Program-made: the position numbers and the translations under genes
NCBI RefSeq assembly: GCF_024494355.1
Contig: NZ_JAKNQY010000001.1
Location: forward strand, 186,001-250,000
Length of the DNA: 64,000 bases
Direction of reading: 5' to 3'
Source: Pseudomonas sp. Q11
Lineage (GTDB): Bacteria > Pseudomonadota > Gammaproteobacteria > Pseudomonadales > Pseudomonadaceae
In this document: one piece after another, positions 34,904 through 44,447 of the stretch
Position numbering within the stretch: position 1 is the first letter of the stretch
How the letters are laid out: every line of letters begins with the position of its first letter
Notes under the pieces: generated by a model
What the model was told of the DNA's origin: nothing
What the model saw: the letters and a program-made list of their open reading frames with translations, nothing else
The model's database searches: none

Positions 34904-36955
34904 TCAAACGTCCAGAACCACGGTCTCACTGCCCTGCGCCGGCACTGCGCAACAAATCAGTACCTCATCTTCGGCAACCGGCTCGGCCGGACTATTCAGA
35001 TAATGCACCTGCCCCTGGCTCAACCGGGTTCTACAGGTGCCGCACGAACCGCCGCGGCAACTGAACTCAGGGCTCAGGCCCCGGGCCTCGGCAAGTTCCA
35101 GCAGGGTCCCGCTACCAGGTTCCCAGCGTGCCTCCTTGCCTGAGCTGGCGAACAATATCTTCACCGCCTCGCTCGACGCTGGCACTTGCTGGGCCGCTGG
35201 CACGCTGACTTCGGCGTCGCGCACCAGTGTGGACGGACCAAAGGTTTCAGCATGAATACGATCGTCAGGAATGCGCAACTTGCGCAGCCCGTCATACAGC
35301 GACTGGGTGAAGCTGCCGGGGCCGCACAGGTAGTAGTCGTAGTCATCGAGCGCCAGCAGTTGCTTGAGCAGCTCGACATCGATCCTGCCCGTCGCGTCAT
35401 AACCTTGCCCGGCCCCTTCGCTGGGCGGTTGGCTGACCAGGCGCAGTACCTTTACCTTGCCTGCGGCGCGCTTGACCAGCTCATCGATTTCCTCGCGAAA
35501 GGCCAGGTCGGCAACCGTACGCGCGCTTTGCACCATCCAGACCGGACGCATCCGGCTCATGCGCAGGCCCTGATAAACCACCTCGCGCAACATCGACAAC
35601 AGCGGCGTCACACCCACGCCCGCCGCCAGCAGCACCAAGGGCCGCCGCTCAGTGGCCTGAACCGTGAAATGCCCTTGGGGCGCTCGCGCCTCAAGCTCGT
35701 GCGCCACTTGAATCTGGTCGTGCAGATGCGCGGAGACCAAGCCATCACGCTTGACGCTGATGCGCAGGAAATCATCCGACGGCGCGCTGGACACGCTGTA
35801 GGTACGAATCGAGGGGACTTTCTGCCCCTCCAGCAAAATCCGCACGGGCAAGTGCTGGCCGGCGTCAAACCGGGGCACGCCCGCTCCGTCGGCCGCTTGC
35901 AGGTAGAAGGAGCGAATACTTTGGCTCTCATCCTCCACACGAACGACCCGCAATGGGCGCCAATGGGTCCGCAGGGCTTCGGCCTGCAAGCGCTCAGCGG
36001 CCTGTTCCCAGCTCCCGGTCATCAATGAGTAGGGTGAGTCGCCCGCGCTCTGGTCCTTCCAACGCAACGGGACTGCTGCCGGACGGTAAACAACGCGCTG
36101 TGGCTTGAAGCGCAGCAGCCGCTCGGCACCCTGGAACGCTGCTATTTCGGGATCCTCCAGCAACACTTGGGCTGAACCGGTCATTTGCAGAAGATCGCCG
36201 GTCTTGAAATCGATGAAGGTAAGGCCCGCACGGGGATTGAGCAGGATGTTGCCCAGGGTATTGAAGAACAGGTTTCCGGAGAAGTCCGGAATGGTCAGCG
36301 TGCCGTCCTCGTCCATGCGCACAAAACCCGGCTTGCCGCCGCGGTGGGATGCATCGACCTGCCGTTCGCCGTCGCGCTCCACATAGGTGGCGATATAAAA
36401 CGAATCAGCCGTCGTGATCAGGCGCCGGGCCAGCGGGTCCGTCGCGTCCAAGTGCTGAGCGTCGCCGGCCTGTTCCCGGACAAAGGAATATTGGCGCAGG
36501 TTGATATAGCGAGGGCAATTGCCATAGGCCTGGCGTACGGAAATTTCCAACCCGCTACCGAGCAGACGGCGAATGTTGCCGTTCATGCGATTGCGCCGGC
36601 GGGTGTGCAATTCGATACCCAGCATGCCGATGGCAGCCCCCTCGCCCATTCCCTCCTGGGCCGGATCGCTGGGTTGCGGCTTGAGATTGATCTGCAGGGT
36701 TTGCGGATCAGGTGAGCTCATGAAGCCGGGTTTGCCGGTGCGCAGGGTCGCCCACACGTCACCTTGCCGGTCAACAGTGCCCAACACCACGAAAGGTAGT
36801 TGCGCGTAGAACTCCCGGTGCTGGTCCGGCATCCAGTCCCGCGCCAATTGCCGCTGGCCAACGCTGGTCATCATGTCGACCGCACCGACCGAGCGCTGCA
36901 AGGTCAGTTCACCTTCATGCCAGGGAGAGGGTTGTGGTTTCGAGGCTTCGTCCAT
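34904..36955 (-). CDS. PNPOx-like flavin domain fused to ferredoxin reductase and 2Fe-2S ferredoxin
   Basis: The 683-residue cytosolic fusion has three parts. Residues about 40-330 are a pyridoxamine-5'-phosphate-oxidase-like flavin domain (FVVLGTVDRQGDVWATLRTGKPGF). Residues about 340-580 are an FAD/NAD-binding reductase (RTYSVSSAP, GVGVTPLLSMLREV, YYLCGPGSF). The last ~90 form a plant-type ferredoxin with C633, C638, C641 and C668 or C669. Electrons would run NAD(P)H-FAD-2Fe-2S to the N-terminal flavin. The natural acceptor is unknown. The gene is monocistronic and downstream of a REPIN. Confidence 0.87.
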   Translation of the reverse strand: MDEASKPQPSPWHEGELTLQRSVGAVDMMTSVGQRQLARDWMPDQHREFYAQLPFVVLGTVDRQGDVWATLRTGKPGFMSSPDPQTLQINLKPQPSDPAQEGMGEGAAIGMLGIELHTRRRNRMNGNIRRLLGSGLEISVRQAYGNCPRYINLRQYSFVREQAGDAQHLDATDPLARRLITTADSFYIATYVERDGERQVDASHRGGKPGFVRMDEDGTLTIPDFSGNLFFNTLGNILLNPRAGLTFIDFKTGDLLQMTGSAQVLLEDPEIAAFQGAERLLRFKPQRVVYRPAAVPLRWKDQSAGDSPYSLMTGSWEQAAERLQAEALRTHWRPLRVVRVEDESQSIRSFYLQAADGAGVPRFDAGQHLPVRILLEGQKVPSIRTYSVSSAPSDDFLRISVKRDGLVSAHLHDQIQVAHELEARAPQGHFTVQATERRPLVLLAAGVGVTPLLSMLREVVYQGLRMSRMRPVWMVQSARTVADLAFREEIDELVKRAAGKVKVLRLVSQPPSEGAGQGYDATGRIDVELLKQLLALDDYDYYLCGPGSFTQSLYDGLRKLRIPDDRIHAETFGPSTLVRDAEVSVPAAQQVPASSEAVKILFASSGKEARWEPGSGTLLELAEARGLSPEFSCRGGSCGTCRTRLSQGQVHYLNSPAEPVAEDEVLICCAVPAQGSETVVLDV

Positions 36956-37193
36956 CAGCTACTCCTCGCGCCCGCAGCCTTGCAGACTGCGTTGAGACGC
37001 TACGGTCAGGGGGACTGCGCTACGCCTCTTGCCGAGGGTGCATTGCAGGTGGGGTTATCTTCTTCCCAAAGGGATTGGGGAGGAATACGCACGAACTGCA
37101 ATCCACTGTTTCACAAACTGGAATGAACACGTCCAGGGACGCGTACGGGGGCAATCACCAGGGCCGGACAGTCGGTCCGTTCACCGCTGAAGG

Positions 37194-37556
37194 TCAGCGC
37201 CCCAGTGCAAGAGCGATCTTCAGTTGCAAATCGTTTTCGGAGAATGGCTTGTGCAACACGGGACGATGGGCGAACTCGTTCGGCAGCCCGCGGGCACCGT
37301 ATCCGGTGCTGAACAAAAACGGAATCTGCCGGGCCTGGAGAATTTCGGCAACCGGAAAAACCCGCTCGCCGGCCAGGTTGACATCCAGAATGGCCAGGTC
37401 AATTGCCACCCGGTTCGCTACTTCGCACGCCATAGCGAGCCGTGCCACTGACGCCACCACCACGCATTCGAGCTCTTCCAGCATTTGCTCGACCAGCATG
37501 GCGATTGCGCCTTCGTCCTCGACCAGCAGCACCCTGACCCCGGGAAACGCACTCAT
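37194..37556 (-). CDS. Single-domain response regulator
   Basis: This is a 120-residue receiver domain with no output domain: acidic pair E13-D14, phosphoacceptor D58 (AILDVNLAG), and the lysine of LHKPFSE. Its ATG overlaps the stop of the upstream HWE kinase by four bases, so the pair is co-translated. Stand-alone receivers paired with HWE kinases often act in general stress or light signalling cascades; the output here is unknown. The 237-base gap on its far side (to 36956) holds nothing recognisable. Confidence 0.87.
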   Translation of the reverse strand: MSAFPGVRVLLVEDEGAIAMLVEQMLEELECVVVASVARLAMACEVANRVAIDLAILDVNLAGERVFPVAEILQARQIPFLFSTGYGARGLPNEFAHRPVLHKPFSENDLQLKIALALGR

Positions 37557-39355
37557 GGGCTTGACGCCCCGATCAGAAACGAGATTCGGCAGCAAACCCC
37601 CTTCGGGTCGAAGGTCAGGTCAAATGTCCCGCCCAAATCGCGCTCGATGCAGCGTTTCATCAAACGCGAACCCAACCCTTCCCGCTTGGGCTGGGCCACC
37701 CGTGGCCCACCCTGCTCGCGCCAGTCCAGGGTCAGTAGCATGCCATCGGATTGTGGTTGCACAACCCACTTCACTGAAAGTGTGCCCGTCTCTACTGACA
37801 TCGCTCCGTATTTCAGTGCATTGATCGCCAGTTCATTGAGGGTCATGGTGAGGTTGAGGGCGACTCGGGTACTGACATCGACAGGGTCGCCTTCAACCAC
37901 GATTCGATCGGGTTCCTGGCCGAATATCGGCATCAGCACTTCATGGGCAAGGGACCCCATTGGCGTCTGCCCCCAATGGCGCCGGGTCAGAAGATCGTGG
38001 GCCCGGGACAACGCAAGCAGCCTGGCTTCGAAACGCCTGTAACCGTCGTTCGCATCCTCGGCATTGCGCGCCGTTTGCGCCGCCAGGGATTGCACAGTGG
38101 CCAGGGTGTTCTTGACCCGATGGTTGAGCTCGTCAATCAGGGTCTTCTGCCGGTTCTCCGCCAGCTTTCGCTCGGTGATGTCCACCAGCATGTTGATGGC
38201 GCCCACCAGGTTGCCATCGGCGTCATGCAGCGGTGTGGGATAAGGCGCAAACGGTACACGAGTGCCATCCGGCCGCTCGGCAATGGCCTCGACACCGCGT
38301 ATCGGGCGATTCTCCTTCAAGGCCACCGCCATCGGGCATTGGTCGTGGGCAAGCGCGCTTCCATCGGTGTTGAATAGTTTCCAGGTCACGCACCACAGGT
38401 CACCCAACTGAGGCGTGCGCCCGGACAACTCCACGGCCGCCCGATTGAAGAAGGTGATGCGCCCTTGTGCATCGGTTGTATAAACCGCCGCGGGCAGAGC
38501 CTCGAGAAGATTGCGCATATGCCGTTCGCTTTCACGAATCTGGCTTTCCATTCGCTGGGCGACGGTGACGTCGATGGTGAAGCAGCGCGTGTGGAAGAGC
38601 TTGCCGTCTTCGAACCGTCCATTGGAGGTAATCGCAACATGCCTGATCGTGCCGTCTTTGGCTCTCAGTCGCGCCGGGTAGCTGTCCAGGCTTTCGCCAC
38701 TGCCAAGTTTGTTGAGGATGTCACCGATAACGGGCTCATCCACATGAAACTCGGTAATGTGGCGGCCGATATACTCTTCAGCCGTGTAGCCCAGCATGTT
38801 CAGCTCGGCCTTGTTGGCACGCTGGATAATGCCCGCGCTGCTGACAATGTGGAGCCCCACCGCGCTGTTTTCAAAAAAGTCCTCGAGGTCGGCGCTCTTG
38901 CGTCGAAGCTCCTCGGCCATCGCATGGTGCGCCGAGACGTCCTGGAAACAGTTGATCGCCCCTTGAATGACCCCGCACCGATCTCTGAGGGCTCGGATGT
39001 TCACAAGCGCCACGAGCCGCGTGCCGTCCGGACGCAGGATGATCACTTCCTGATTGCGTGTCGCAGCGCCGGTGGTGAGCGCCAAAGCCATGGGGCTGTC
39101 TTCGAAAGCCAGCGGCGTACCATCTGGCAAGGAAAGCCGGTACGAGCCGCAGAAGCGGTCACCGTTTTCCCCGATAACAGGAGTCCTACCCCATAGTTCG
39201 GCCGCTTCACTGTTGTACCTGACGAGCCAACCCTCGTGATCACAGAGGTATACCGCCCCTGGGATGGCGTCGAGCGCACTCACGCCCAGCGTGAGCAGGC
39301 TCTCGTATTCGCTCGGTGCGCAGATTTCCACGGGAAGCTCTTCAATGTTCGACAT
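37553..39355 (-). CDS. HWE-family sensor histidine kinase with three PAS domains
   Basis: The 600-residue protein has no membrane segments. PAS-like modules lie at about 28-140, 155-265 and 283-395, followed by the HWE/HisKA_2 dimerisation motif LIDELNHRVKNTLATVQSLAAQT with phospho-acceptor H412 and a C-terminal ATPase with NELAINALKYGA. I chose the ATG at 39355, preceded by GAGGAT; the frame also opens upstream to 39475. PAS domains lack the LOV cysteine motif, so photosensing by LOV is not indicated. It is coupled to the receiver gene that follows. Confidence 0.87.
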   Translation of the reverse strand: MSNIEELPVEICAPSEYESLLTLGVSALDAIPGAVYLCDHEGWLVRYNSEAAELWGRTPVIGENGDRFCGSYRLSLPDGTPLAFEDSPMALALTTGAATRNQEVIILRPDGTRLVALVNIRALRDRCGVIQGAINCFQDVSAHHAMAEELRRKSADLEDFFENSAVGLHIVSSAGIIQRANKAELNMLGYTAEEYIGRHITEFHVDEPVIGDILNKLGSGESLDSYPARLRAKDGTIRHVAITSNGRFEDGKLFHTRCFTIDVTVAQRMESQIRESERHMRNLLEALPAAVYTTDAQGRITFFNRAAVELSGRTPQLGDLWCVTWKLFNTDGSALAHDQCPMAVALKENRPIRGVEAIAERPDGTRVPFAPYPTPLHDADGNLVGAINMLVDITERKLAENRQKTLIDELNHRVKNTLATVQSLAAQTARNAEDANDGYRRFEARLLALSRAHDLLTRRHWGQTPMGSLAHEVLMPIFGQEPDRIVVEGDPVDVSTRVALNLTMTLNELAINALKYGAMSVETGTLSVKWVVQPQSDGMLLTLDWREQGGPRVAQPKREGLGSRLMKRCIERDLGGTFDLTFDPKGVCCRISFLIGASSP

Positions 39356-39679
39356 TTGGTAATCCTCAATCCGCCTGGCTGAAACGACCACGCTCCCCAT
39401 CGCCCCCGGTTTTGCGCCGGAGTCGGTGATTCCAGCTCGGATATCCTTTTGAAGGCGGGTTCGGATATGTTTCATAGAGCTGCAGTGCTTAACTCTTGAT
39501 CCCTATCCGCTTTGCTAGTTCATAAAACCAGCACGTCGTGAGCTTTGGTTCGCACATCCAGGCAGACTGAGGCGTTTTCTGGAAAATTTCCACGGTAAGT
39601 TGAGCGATACCGGCTTGAAACTCGGTTTTCCAGTTTTTAGGTTACGATGCGCGGACGTGAAGATCAGGAGATCTTGAGT
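39356..39679. other. Divergent intergenic region, HWE kinase to LuxR-type regulator
   Basis: A 324-base promoter-bearing gap. The first 120 bases are also open in the kinase frame. I see TACGAT at about 39643 as a possible -10 for the regulator gene, but no well-spaced -35, and no gene. Confidence 0.35.
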
Positions 39680-40330
39680 ATGACGTGTAGGGTAATCGTG
39701 GCAGATGACCACCCACTGTTTCGCGAGGGGATGCTGAAAACCATAGAGCGACTTCTGCCGACAGCCACTATAGAACAGGCTGGCAACCTTGATGAGGTGC
39801 TGGCTCTCGCGCGGTCAGGCGCGGAGGTGGACACGCTGATTCTTGATTTACGCTTCCCCGGTATCAAATCGTTGCAGGTCCTAGGCCATTTGCGCAACGA
39901 GTTCAAGCGCACCTCGATCATTGTGGTCTCAATGGTTGACGACATCGATGTTATTTCCCAAGTGATGTCACAGGGTGTTGACGGTTTTATCGGAAAGAAT
40001 GTCGACCCCGCAGGCATCGCCGAAGCCATCATGGCGATTCGCGAAGGCGATGTGATCGTCAAATACCACACGGATAATTCGATCCTGGACGATCTGGAGC
40101 CAGAGGCGCTTTCCCACCTGACGGCGCGCCAACGCCAAGTGCTTGGCCTGATAGCGGATGGCAAGACCAACAAGGAAATCGCCAAGGAACTTGGCATTTC
40201 ACCCTTCACTGTGCGCATCCATGTTTCAAGCTTGCTCAAAGCCCTGGGTGTCCCGACCCGCGCGGCCGCCGCGGCTCAATTCTCCAACTTCCCAACCGAT
40301 GGCGGATGGTCAGGGAAACACAAACAGTAG
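39680..40330 (+). CDS. NarL/FixJ-type response regulator (LuxR output)
   Basis: The 216-residue protein has a receiver with D9-D10, phosphoacceptor D56 (LILDLRFPG) and FIGKN lysine, then a LuxR helix-turn-helix ([44 protein letters not shown]). The start at 39680 has GGAG 10 bases upstream. It is followed by a palindrome-rich gap, a lipoprotein gene and a hybrid histidine kinase, which is a likely partner. Confidence 0.88.
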   Translation: MTCRVIVADDHPLFREGMLKTIERLLPTATIEQAGNLDEVLALARSGAEVDTLILDLRFPGIKSLQVLGHLRNEFKRTSIIVVSMVDDIDVISQVMSQGVDGFIGKNVDPAGIAEAIMAIREGDVIVKYHTDNSILDDLEPEALSHLTARQRQVLGLIADGKTNKEIAKELGISPFTVRIHVSSLLKALGVPTRAAAAAQFSNFPTDGGWSGKHKQ

Positions 40331-40436
40331 GCGCGTTTACCTTCAGCATAACTTTGTGTAAAGCATCAGTATAAAAACACCGGTACGGCGGTCGCCAGGA
40401 TCATATGAAGACTTATCCTCACCGCCCATGATCAAA

Positions 40437-40460
40437 GCTATAGCACACTTGTGCTATAGC
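40437..40460. promoter_or_regulatory. Near-perfect 24-base palindrome
   Basis: Arms GCTATAGCACA and TGTGCTATAGC are perfect around CT. It lies 107 bases after the LuxR-type regulator and 241 bases before the lipoprotein. The symmetry and size suit a dimeric regulator's binding site; it lacks a T-run, so it is less like a terminator. Confidence 0.5.
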
Positions 40461-40511
40461 GTCAGCCAGCCTCTGCCTCCTAATCTACACGTGCTCTATA
40501 AAGGCTGACGC
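40459..40511. repeat. Long-range inverted repeat overlapping the palindrome edge
   Basis: GCGTCAGCC (40459-40467) and GGCTGACGC (40503-40511) are perfect 9-base arms separated by 35 bases, directly continuing from the 24-base palindrome. The remaining 40331-40700 stretch has no supported gene. A structured RNA or compound operator is possible. Confidence 0.4.
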
Positions 40512-40700
40512 GAGCACTCAAAACACTTAGACAACAAATAAGCCATGCGCCGGGCAGGTGACCGCGCGTATCGATGCTCTATGGCTTGCGGGCCCTATCG
40601 GGTTAACAGATCGCTTGGCTGCGCAACGCTGGGTCAACTTCGCTGCCTGCTCGGTCGAAGAATGGAACGGTCCTGAAAACACAACTCAAGGTGAGCCTCT

Positions 40701-41189
40701 ATGTCCTTCAAATATGGAAAAACACTTAGCAGTGGAGTGGCACTGTGCGTGCTGGCTGGATTCATCAGCGGCTGCACAAATACCAGTGATTTGATGAACT
40801 CTTTGAACCCTGGCGCCAAGAAATTCGACATCACTTATCTGAAGCAGACGATCTATCCTGGCAAGACGACTAAAAGCCAGATCACCCAAATGTTTGGCGT
40901 ACCCACAAATGAAAAACTCAATTCGACCAGTGCCAGCAACGAATCGAATTGGACTTACGAAAAGGGTGAAGAAGGTCTGGACAGGTACATGAAGCTGGCC
41001 CACAAATATGTATCGACCGAGACGAGACTGAAAATGTATGAGGCGTCGGCGCAACTGTCCCAAGCGCAACGCGTGGTCAATGACGTCAGCAGCGTAACCG
41101 GCAGCAGAACGCCCCAGAGCCAGACCCAGGGGACAGTTCTGACGATCTATTTCGTGGACGACGTAGTGAAATATTACCGGGTCTACTAA
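40701..41189 (+). CDS. Putative lipoprotein, BamE/SmpA-like
   Basis: The 162-residue protein has a lipoprotein signal (VALCVLAGFISGC, acylated Cys about 25) and then a region like the BamE/OmlA fold: YLKQTIYPGKTTKSQITQMFGVPT and WTYEKGEE, with a final strand TVLTIYFVDDVVKYYRVY. This beta-alpha fold occurs in many small outer-membrane lipoproteins. It lies between a LuxR-type regulator and a hybrid kinase. Function unknown. Confidence 0.75.
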   Translation: MSFKYGKTLSSGVALCVLAGFISGCTNTSDLMNSLNPGAKKFDITYLKQTIYPGKTTKSQITQMFGVPTNEKLNSTSASNESNWTYEKGEEGLDRYMKLAHKYVSTETRLKMYEASAQLSQAQRVVNDVSSVTGSRTPQSQTQGTVLTIYFVDDVVKYYRVY

Positions 41190-41274
41190 GATTCAGAACA
41201 ACCCACCGGTTCGGCTCGCCCATGGACAGCATAGGTCTCGTGGGTTGCCGACCCGGTCATGAGGTTGAAGGTCA

Positions 41275-42876
41275 GTGGAAAAAAACAGCGAACTCAATCA
41301 GGCCACGCTACGTCTGATCGTCAGTGCCTGTGCGGTGCTGTACATCACCATCCTCGCTAGCGTCGAGCCCGATGATGCCGCTACCTACATGCCGATCATC
41401 ATTTACAGCGTGGCCTTCATCATTGCATCGGTGTTCCTGCGCATACGCATCAAGCGTAAGCCGGGGCACTTCTTCTGGCGGCACCTTTTCACCATGCTCC
41501 ATGACTACAGCGCCATCGCTTTCGCCATGGTGCTGGGGGGCGAAGGTGCCTTGCCCATTTACGCGGCACTACTCTGGGTTACGTTGGGCAACGGCGTGCG
41601 TTTCGGCTCCCGCTACCTGGCGCTGGCAACCGTCATCGCACTGTCGACATTGGTGCTGATTTTCTGGCTCAATCCGTTCTGGCGGACCCAGCCATACATG
41701 TTCCTGATGTTGATCGTAACCACCATCGTGGTGCCGGCCTATGCTCACGTTCTGCTCAAACGCACGCGAATAGCCTCCGAGGAGGCGATCACGGCCAACC
41801 TGGAGAAGTCTCGTTTCCTGGCCCAGGCCAGCCATGACCTGCGCCAACCGATCCACTCCATAGGCCTGTTCACCGCCTGCCTGCGCGACGCCAGGCTTGG
41901 CCTGGAAGAGTTGCGTCTGGTCGATAACATCGACCGTTCGCTGCACACCGTGTCGCAGCTATTTCGCTCGATCCTCGATATCTACACTCTGGACCACGGC
42001 AAGCTGGTGCCGCAGACAGACACGGTCCATTTGGGCACGCTGCTGCAGGACATCGTCGAACAGAACACCGAGGCGGCGCGCTGGGCGGGGGTTGAGCTGC
42101 GCTTGCGCGCCAGCCCTTATTGGGTAAACGTCAATCCTGGATTGTTAACCACCATGGTCCAGAACCTGCTGTCCAATGCACTCAAATATGCGCCAGGCCG
42201 ACCGGTGTTGATCGGCGTCCGTCGCCAGGGCGCAGGCCTGGCCGTGGTGATCTACGACAAAGGACGTGGTATCGCCGCCGAGCATTTGCCCGAGGTGTTC
42301 AAGGAGTTTTACCGGGTACGGCATGTACGCGACAAGGATGTCGAGGGGTTGGGCCTTGGGCTGTCCATCGTCAAGCGCATCAGCCGGTTACTCAATGTCG
42401 ATATCCACATCCATTCCAGGGTCGGACAGGGGACCAAGGTGGCGATCAGCGGCCTGGAGCAAGCGATACCGAAGGTCATGGCGCGCAAGGTGACGACGGC
42501 CCACAGCCGCCTGAATGGCTTGCGTGTGTGCCTGGTGGAAGACGATACCAACGTCTTGATGGCGACCTCGACACTGCTGGAAAAGTGGGGTTGCCAGGTG
42601 CAAACCCACAACGACGGCGAAGGGCTGACCAGCAATTGCGACATCATCATCGCCGACTTCGACCTGGGTACGAAGGTTTCAGGTTCCGAGTGCATCGCAG
42701 CGATACGCGAGCAGCGCGGCTGGGAAGTCCCTGCGCTGGTCATTACCGGGCATCAGGTAGAGCGGATACGCGAGTCCCTGCAAAGCCTGCAAATTTCGGT
42801 TTTGGCCAAGCCGGTGCGACCGCCGGAACTACGCACTGTATTGCTGGAATTGGTCAAAACAGAGGGACAGAGGTAG
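41275..42876 (+). CDS. Hybrid sensor histidine kinase/receiver
   Basis: The 533-residue protein starts at GTG 41275. Residues 10-165 contain about six hydrophobic helices forming a membrane sensor; HisKA follows with SHDLRQPIHSIG (H187), then an ATPase with NLLSNALKYAPG, DKGRGI and GLGLGLSIVKR, and a C-terminal receiver (VEDD at 421-424, phosphoacceptor about D461). The architecture resembles RpfC-like kinases without the Hpt domain. The LuxR-type regulator two genes upstream is a plausible partner. Signal unknown. Confidence 0.85.
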   Translation: MEKNSELNQATLRLIVSACAVLYITILASVEPDDAATYMPIIIYSVAFIIASVFLRIRIKRKPGHFFWRHLFTMLHDYSAIAFAMVLGGEGALPIYAALLWVTLGNGVRFGSRYLALATVIALSTLVLIFWLNPFWRTQPYMFLMLIVTTIVVPAYAHVLLKRTRIASEEAITANLEKSRFLAQASHDLRQPIHSIGLFTACLRDARLGLEELRLVDNIDRSLHTVSQLFRSILDIYTLDHGKLVPQTDTVHLGTLLQDIVEQNTEAARWAGVELRLRASPYWVNVNPGLLTTMVQNLLSNALKYAPGRPVLIGVRRQGAGLAVVIYDKGRGIAAEHLPEVFKEFYRVRHVRDKDVEGLGLGLSIVKRISRLLNVDIHIHSRVGQGTKVAISGLEQAIPKVMARKVTTAHSRLNGLRVCLVEDDTNVLMATSTLLEKWGCQVQTHNDGEGLTSNCDIIIADFDLGTKVSGSECIAAIREQRGWEVPALVITGHQVERIRESLQSLQISVLAKPVRPPELRTVLLELVKTEGQR

Positions 42877-42902
42877 CTCGACGCTTCGAAAATCCCAGCA
42901 GC

Positions 42903-42931
42903 GCTATCGCCAGCAAGCTCGGTTCCCACAG
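42903..42931. repeat. Single REP-like element
   Basis: GCTATCGCCAGCAAGCTCGG followed by TTCCCACAG corresponds to the common Pseudomonas REP that reads CTGTGGGAACCGAGCTTGCTGGC on the other strand. It lies between the hybrid kinase and the convergent MgtC-like gene. Confidence 0.6.
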
Positions 42932-42966
42932 AGATTGAGTGTGAGCCGGTCAGTCGAGCGATTGGC

Positions 42967-44211
42967 TCACAAACGCGGAATCAGAAGCCCGGCCCACATC
43001 GCCAGCGTCACCAACACCTGCCCCGGAATGACATACCCGGCAAAACGCCGCCCACCGCTGAGACAAGCCACCACGCATTTGCTCAAGGAGTTGCTACTCA
43101 TTGCCATCAGGGCTGGCACGGCAACGCCGTCCATGGGCAACAAACCTGATTTTGCCAGGGAGGCGATGGAGGCTGTCGAGGCATGAGCATCAGCCAGTCC
43201 ACTGAATATCGCGGTCACGATCACACCGCCCTGCCCGAAGCCATCGAGCATCGCCGACGACAGGACGGTAATCCCCGTCATCGCCAGGGCAACGGTCAAG
43301 GCCAATTTGAGGCTGAAGGCTCCGCCGTCCTTGATCGGTTCCTCGGCTCGCCCTCTGGGCCGAGGAAACATCAGCACGCCAGCGTAGAGCAGCGTCATCA
43401 ATATGCCGCACAGCAACGGCCCCAACATCCAACGCAACAGCCCGGGCTCCACGGCAGCGAGGATCAGGCCGATCTGGGCCACAGTCGCCAGATTGGCTAA
43501 CACCGCGGCGGCACTCAGCGTCTTGAGATTTAAAGGCTCCTTGGCAGCAATGTTGCCCATCGCCGCGACGGTGACTGTAGCGGAGGCAAAACCAGAGGCA
43601 ATTGCACCCAGGGCATAGCCGTAGCGCGTACCAAGGGTCCGGACCGCAACGTGCCCCAGCGCGCCCACCGCCATCAACATGACCGTCAACATACAGATGG
43701 TGCGCAGGTTGATCGCATCGTAAGGTCCGAGAAAACGATCCGGCACCAGCGGCAACACAACCAGCGCGGCGATCAACAGCACCAGCCCGTCGCGCATCTC
43801 GGAAGCGGTCAATTGATCCCGGGCAAAATGGTGCAACGCCTGGCGACTGGCGAGCAGGCCGGCCATCACCACGCCAATCGCGATCGCGAGGGCCGGGGCG
43901 GTCATGCAGAGCGCCCCCAACGCCAGCGCCGCGAATAACGCCACTTCGCTGGTGATACCGGGGTCCTGGTCGAGGTTTCGCCAATACGCCGCCGTGACCA
44001 ATGCCCCCAGCGCAAGCGCCACGAATCCCAGCAGCAAAACCCCGCCAGCCTGGACCGTGACGTACCCCAGCAACGAGGTAATGGCAAAGGTCCGCAGACC
44101 GGCGAAGTCGCGCCGGGCGCCCTCGCCCTTGCGTCGCTCGCGTTCGAGCCCGATCAACAGACCGATTCCGAGCGCAGCGGCGGCATTGGCAAAGCCCAGG
44201 GTTTCGCTCAT
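42967..44211 (-). CDS. MgtC/SapB-DUF4010 membrane protein
   Basis: The 414-residue inner-membrane protein has about 12 helices. The N-terminus carries the MgtC/SapB signature AAAALGIGLLIGLERERR and FAGLRTFAITSLLGY; the rest is DUF4010 (ATVTVAAMGNIAAK, SGLADAHASTASIASLAKSG). MgtC-like proteins are linked to growth in low magnesium and ATPase regulation, but this long subfamily is uncharacterised. It is divergent from an Anr-box-linked stress gene and near a P-type ATPase. Confidence 0.82.
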   Translation of the reverse strand: MSETLGFANAAAALGIGLLIGLERERRKGEGARRDFAGLRTFAITSLLGYVTVQAGGVLLLGFVALALGALVTAAYWRNLDQDPGITSEVALFAALALGALCMTAPALAIAIGVVMAGLLASRQALHHFARDQLTASEMRDGLVLLIAALVVLPLVPDRFLGPYDAINLRTICMLTVMLMAVGALGHVAVRTLGTRYGYALGAIASGFASATVTVAAMGNIAAKEPLNLKTLSAAAVLANLATVAQIGLILAAVEPGLLRWMLGPLLCGILMTLLYAGVLMFPRPRGRAEEPIKDGGAFSLKLALTVALAMTGITVLSSAMLDGFGQGGVIVTAIFSGLADAHASTASIASLAKSGLLPMDGVAVPALMAMSSNSLSKCVVACLSGGRRFAGYVIPGQVLVTLAMWAGLLIPRL

Positions 44212-44339
44212 AGCCTCGGTTCTATACTGAGTGTTCCGGTTGTACCTGAGTCCAGGGTAGCCCCTGGGAGGGTTTCATGATCAAACATAGCGCTATTGCC
44301 AGGCGCCGTGCGCATTGATGCCACGCTTCTGGCGTGAGC

Positions 44340-44353
44340 TTGATGTAAATCAA
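44340..44353 (+). promoter_or_regulatory. Anr/FNR box
   Basis: TTGATGTAAATCAA matches the FNR/Anr consensus TTGAT-N4-ATCAA exactly. It lies about 95 bases upstream of the universal stress gene; CATGAT at 44375-44380 would be a -10 placing the box near -40, the usual activation position. It implies low-oxygen induction of the gene at 44448. Confidence 0.75.
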
Positions 44354-44447
44354 GTGACCGATGCCCGATACGATCATGATCAAACCCTGACTCCACGCGG
44401 CGTGAAGGCCGTCGGGTACCCATACGTCCATGCTCGGGAGGTTTGTC

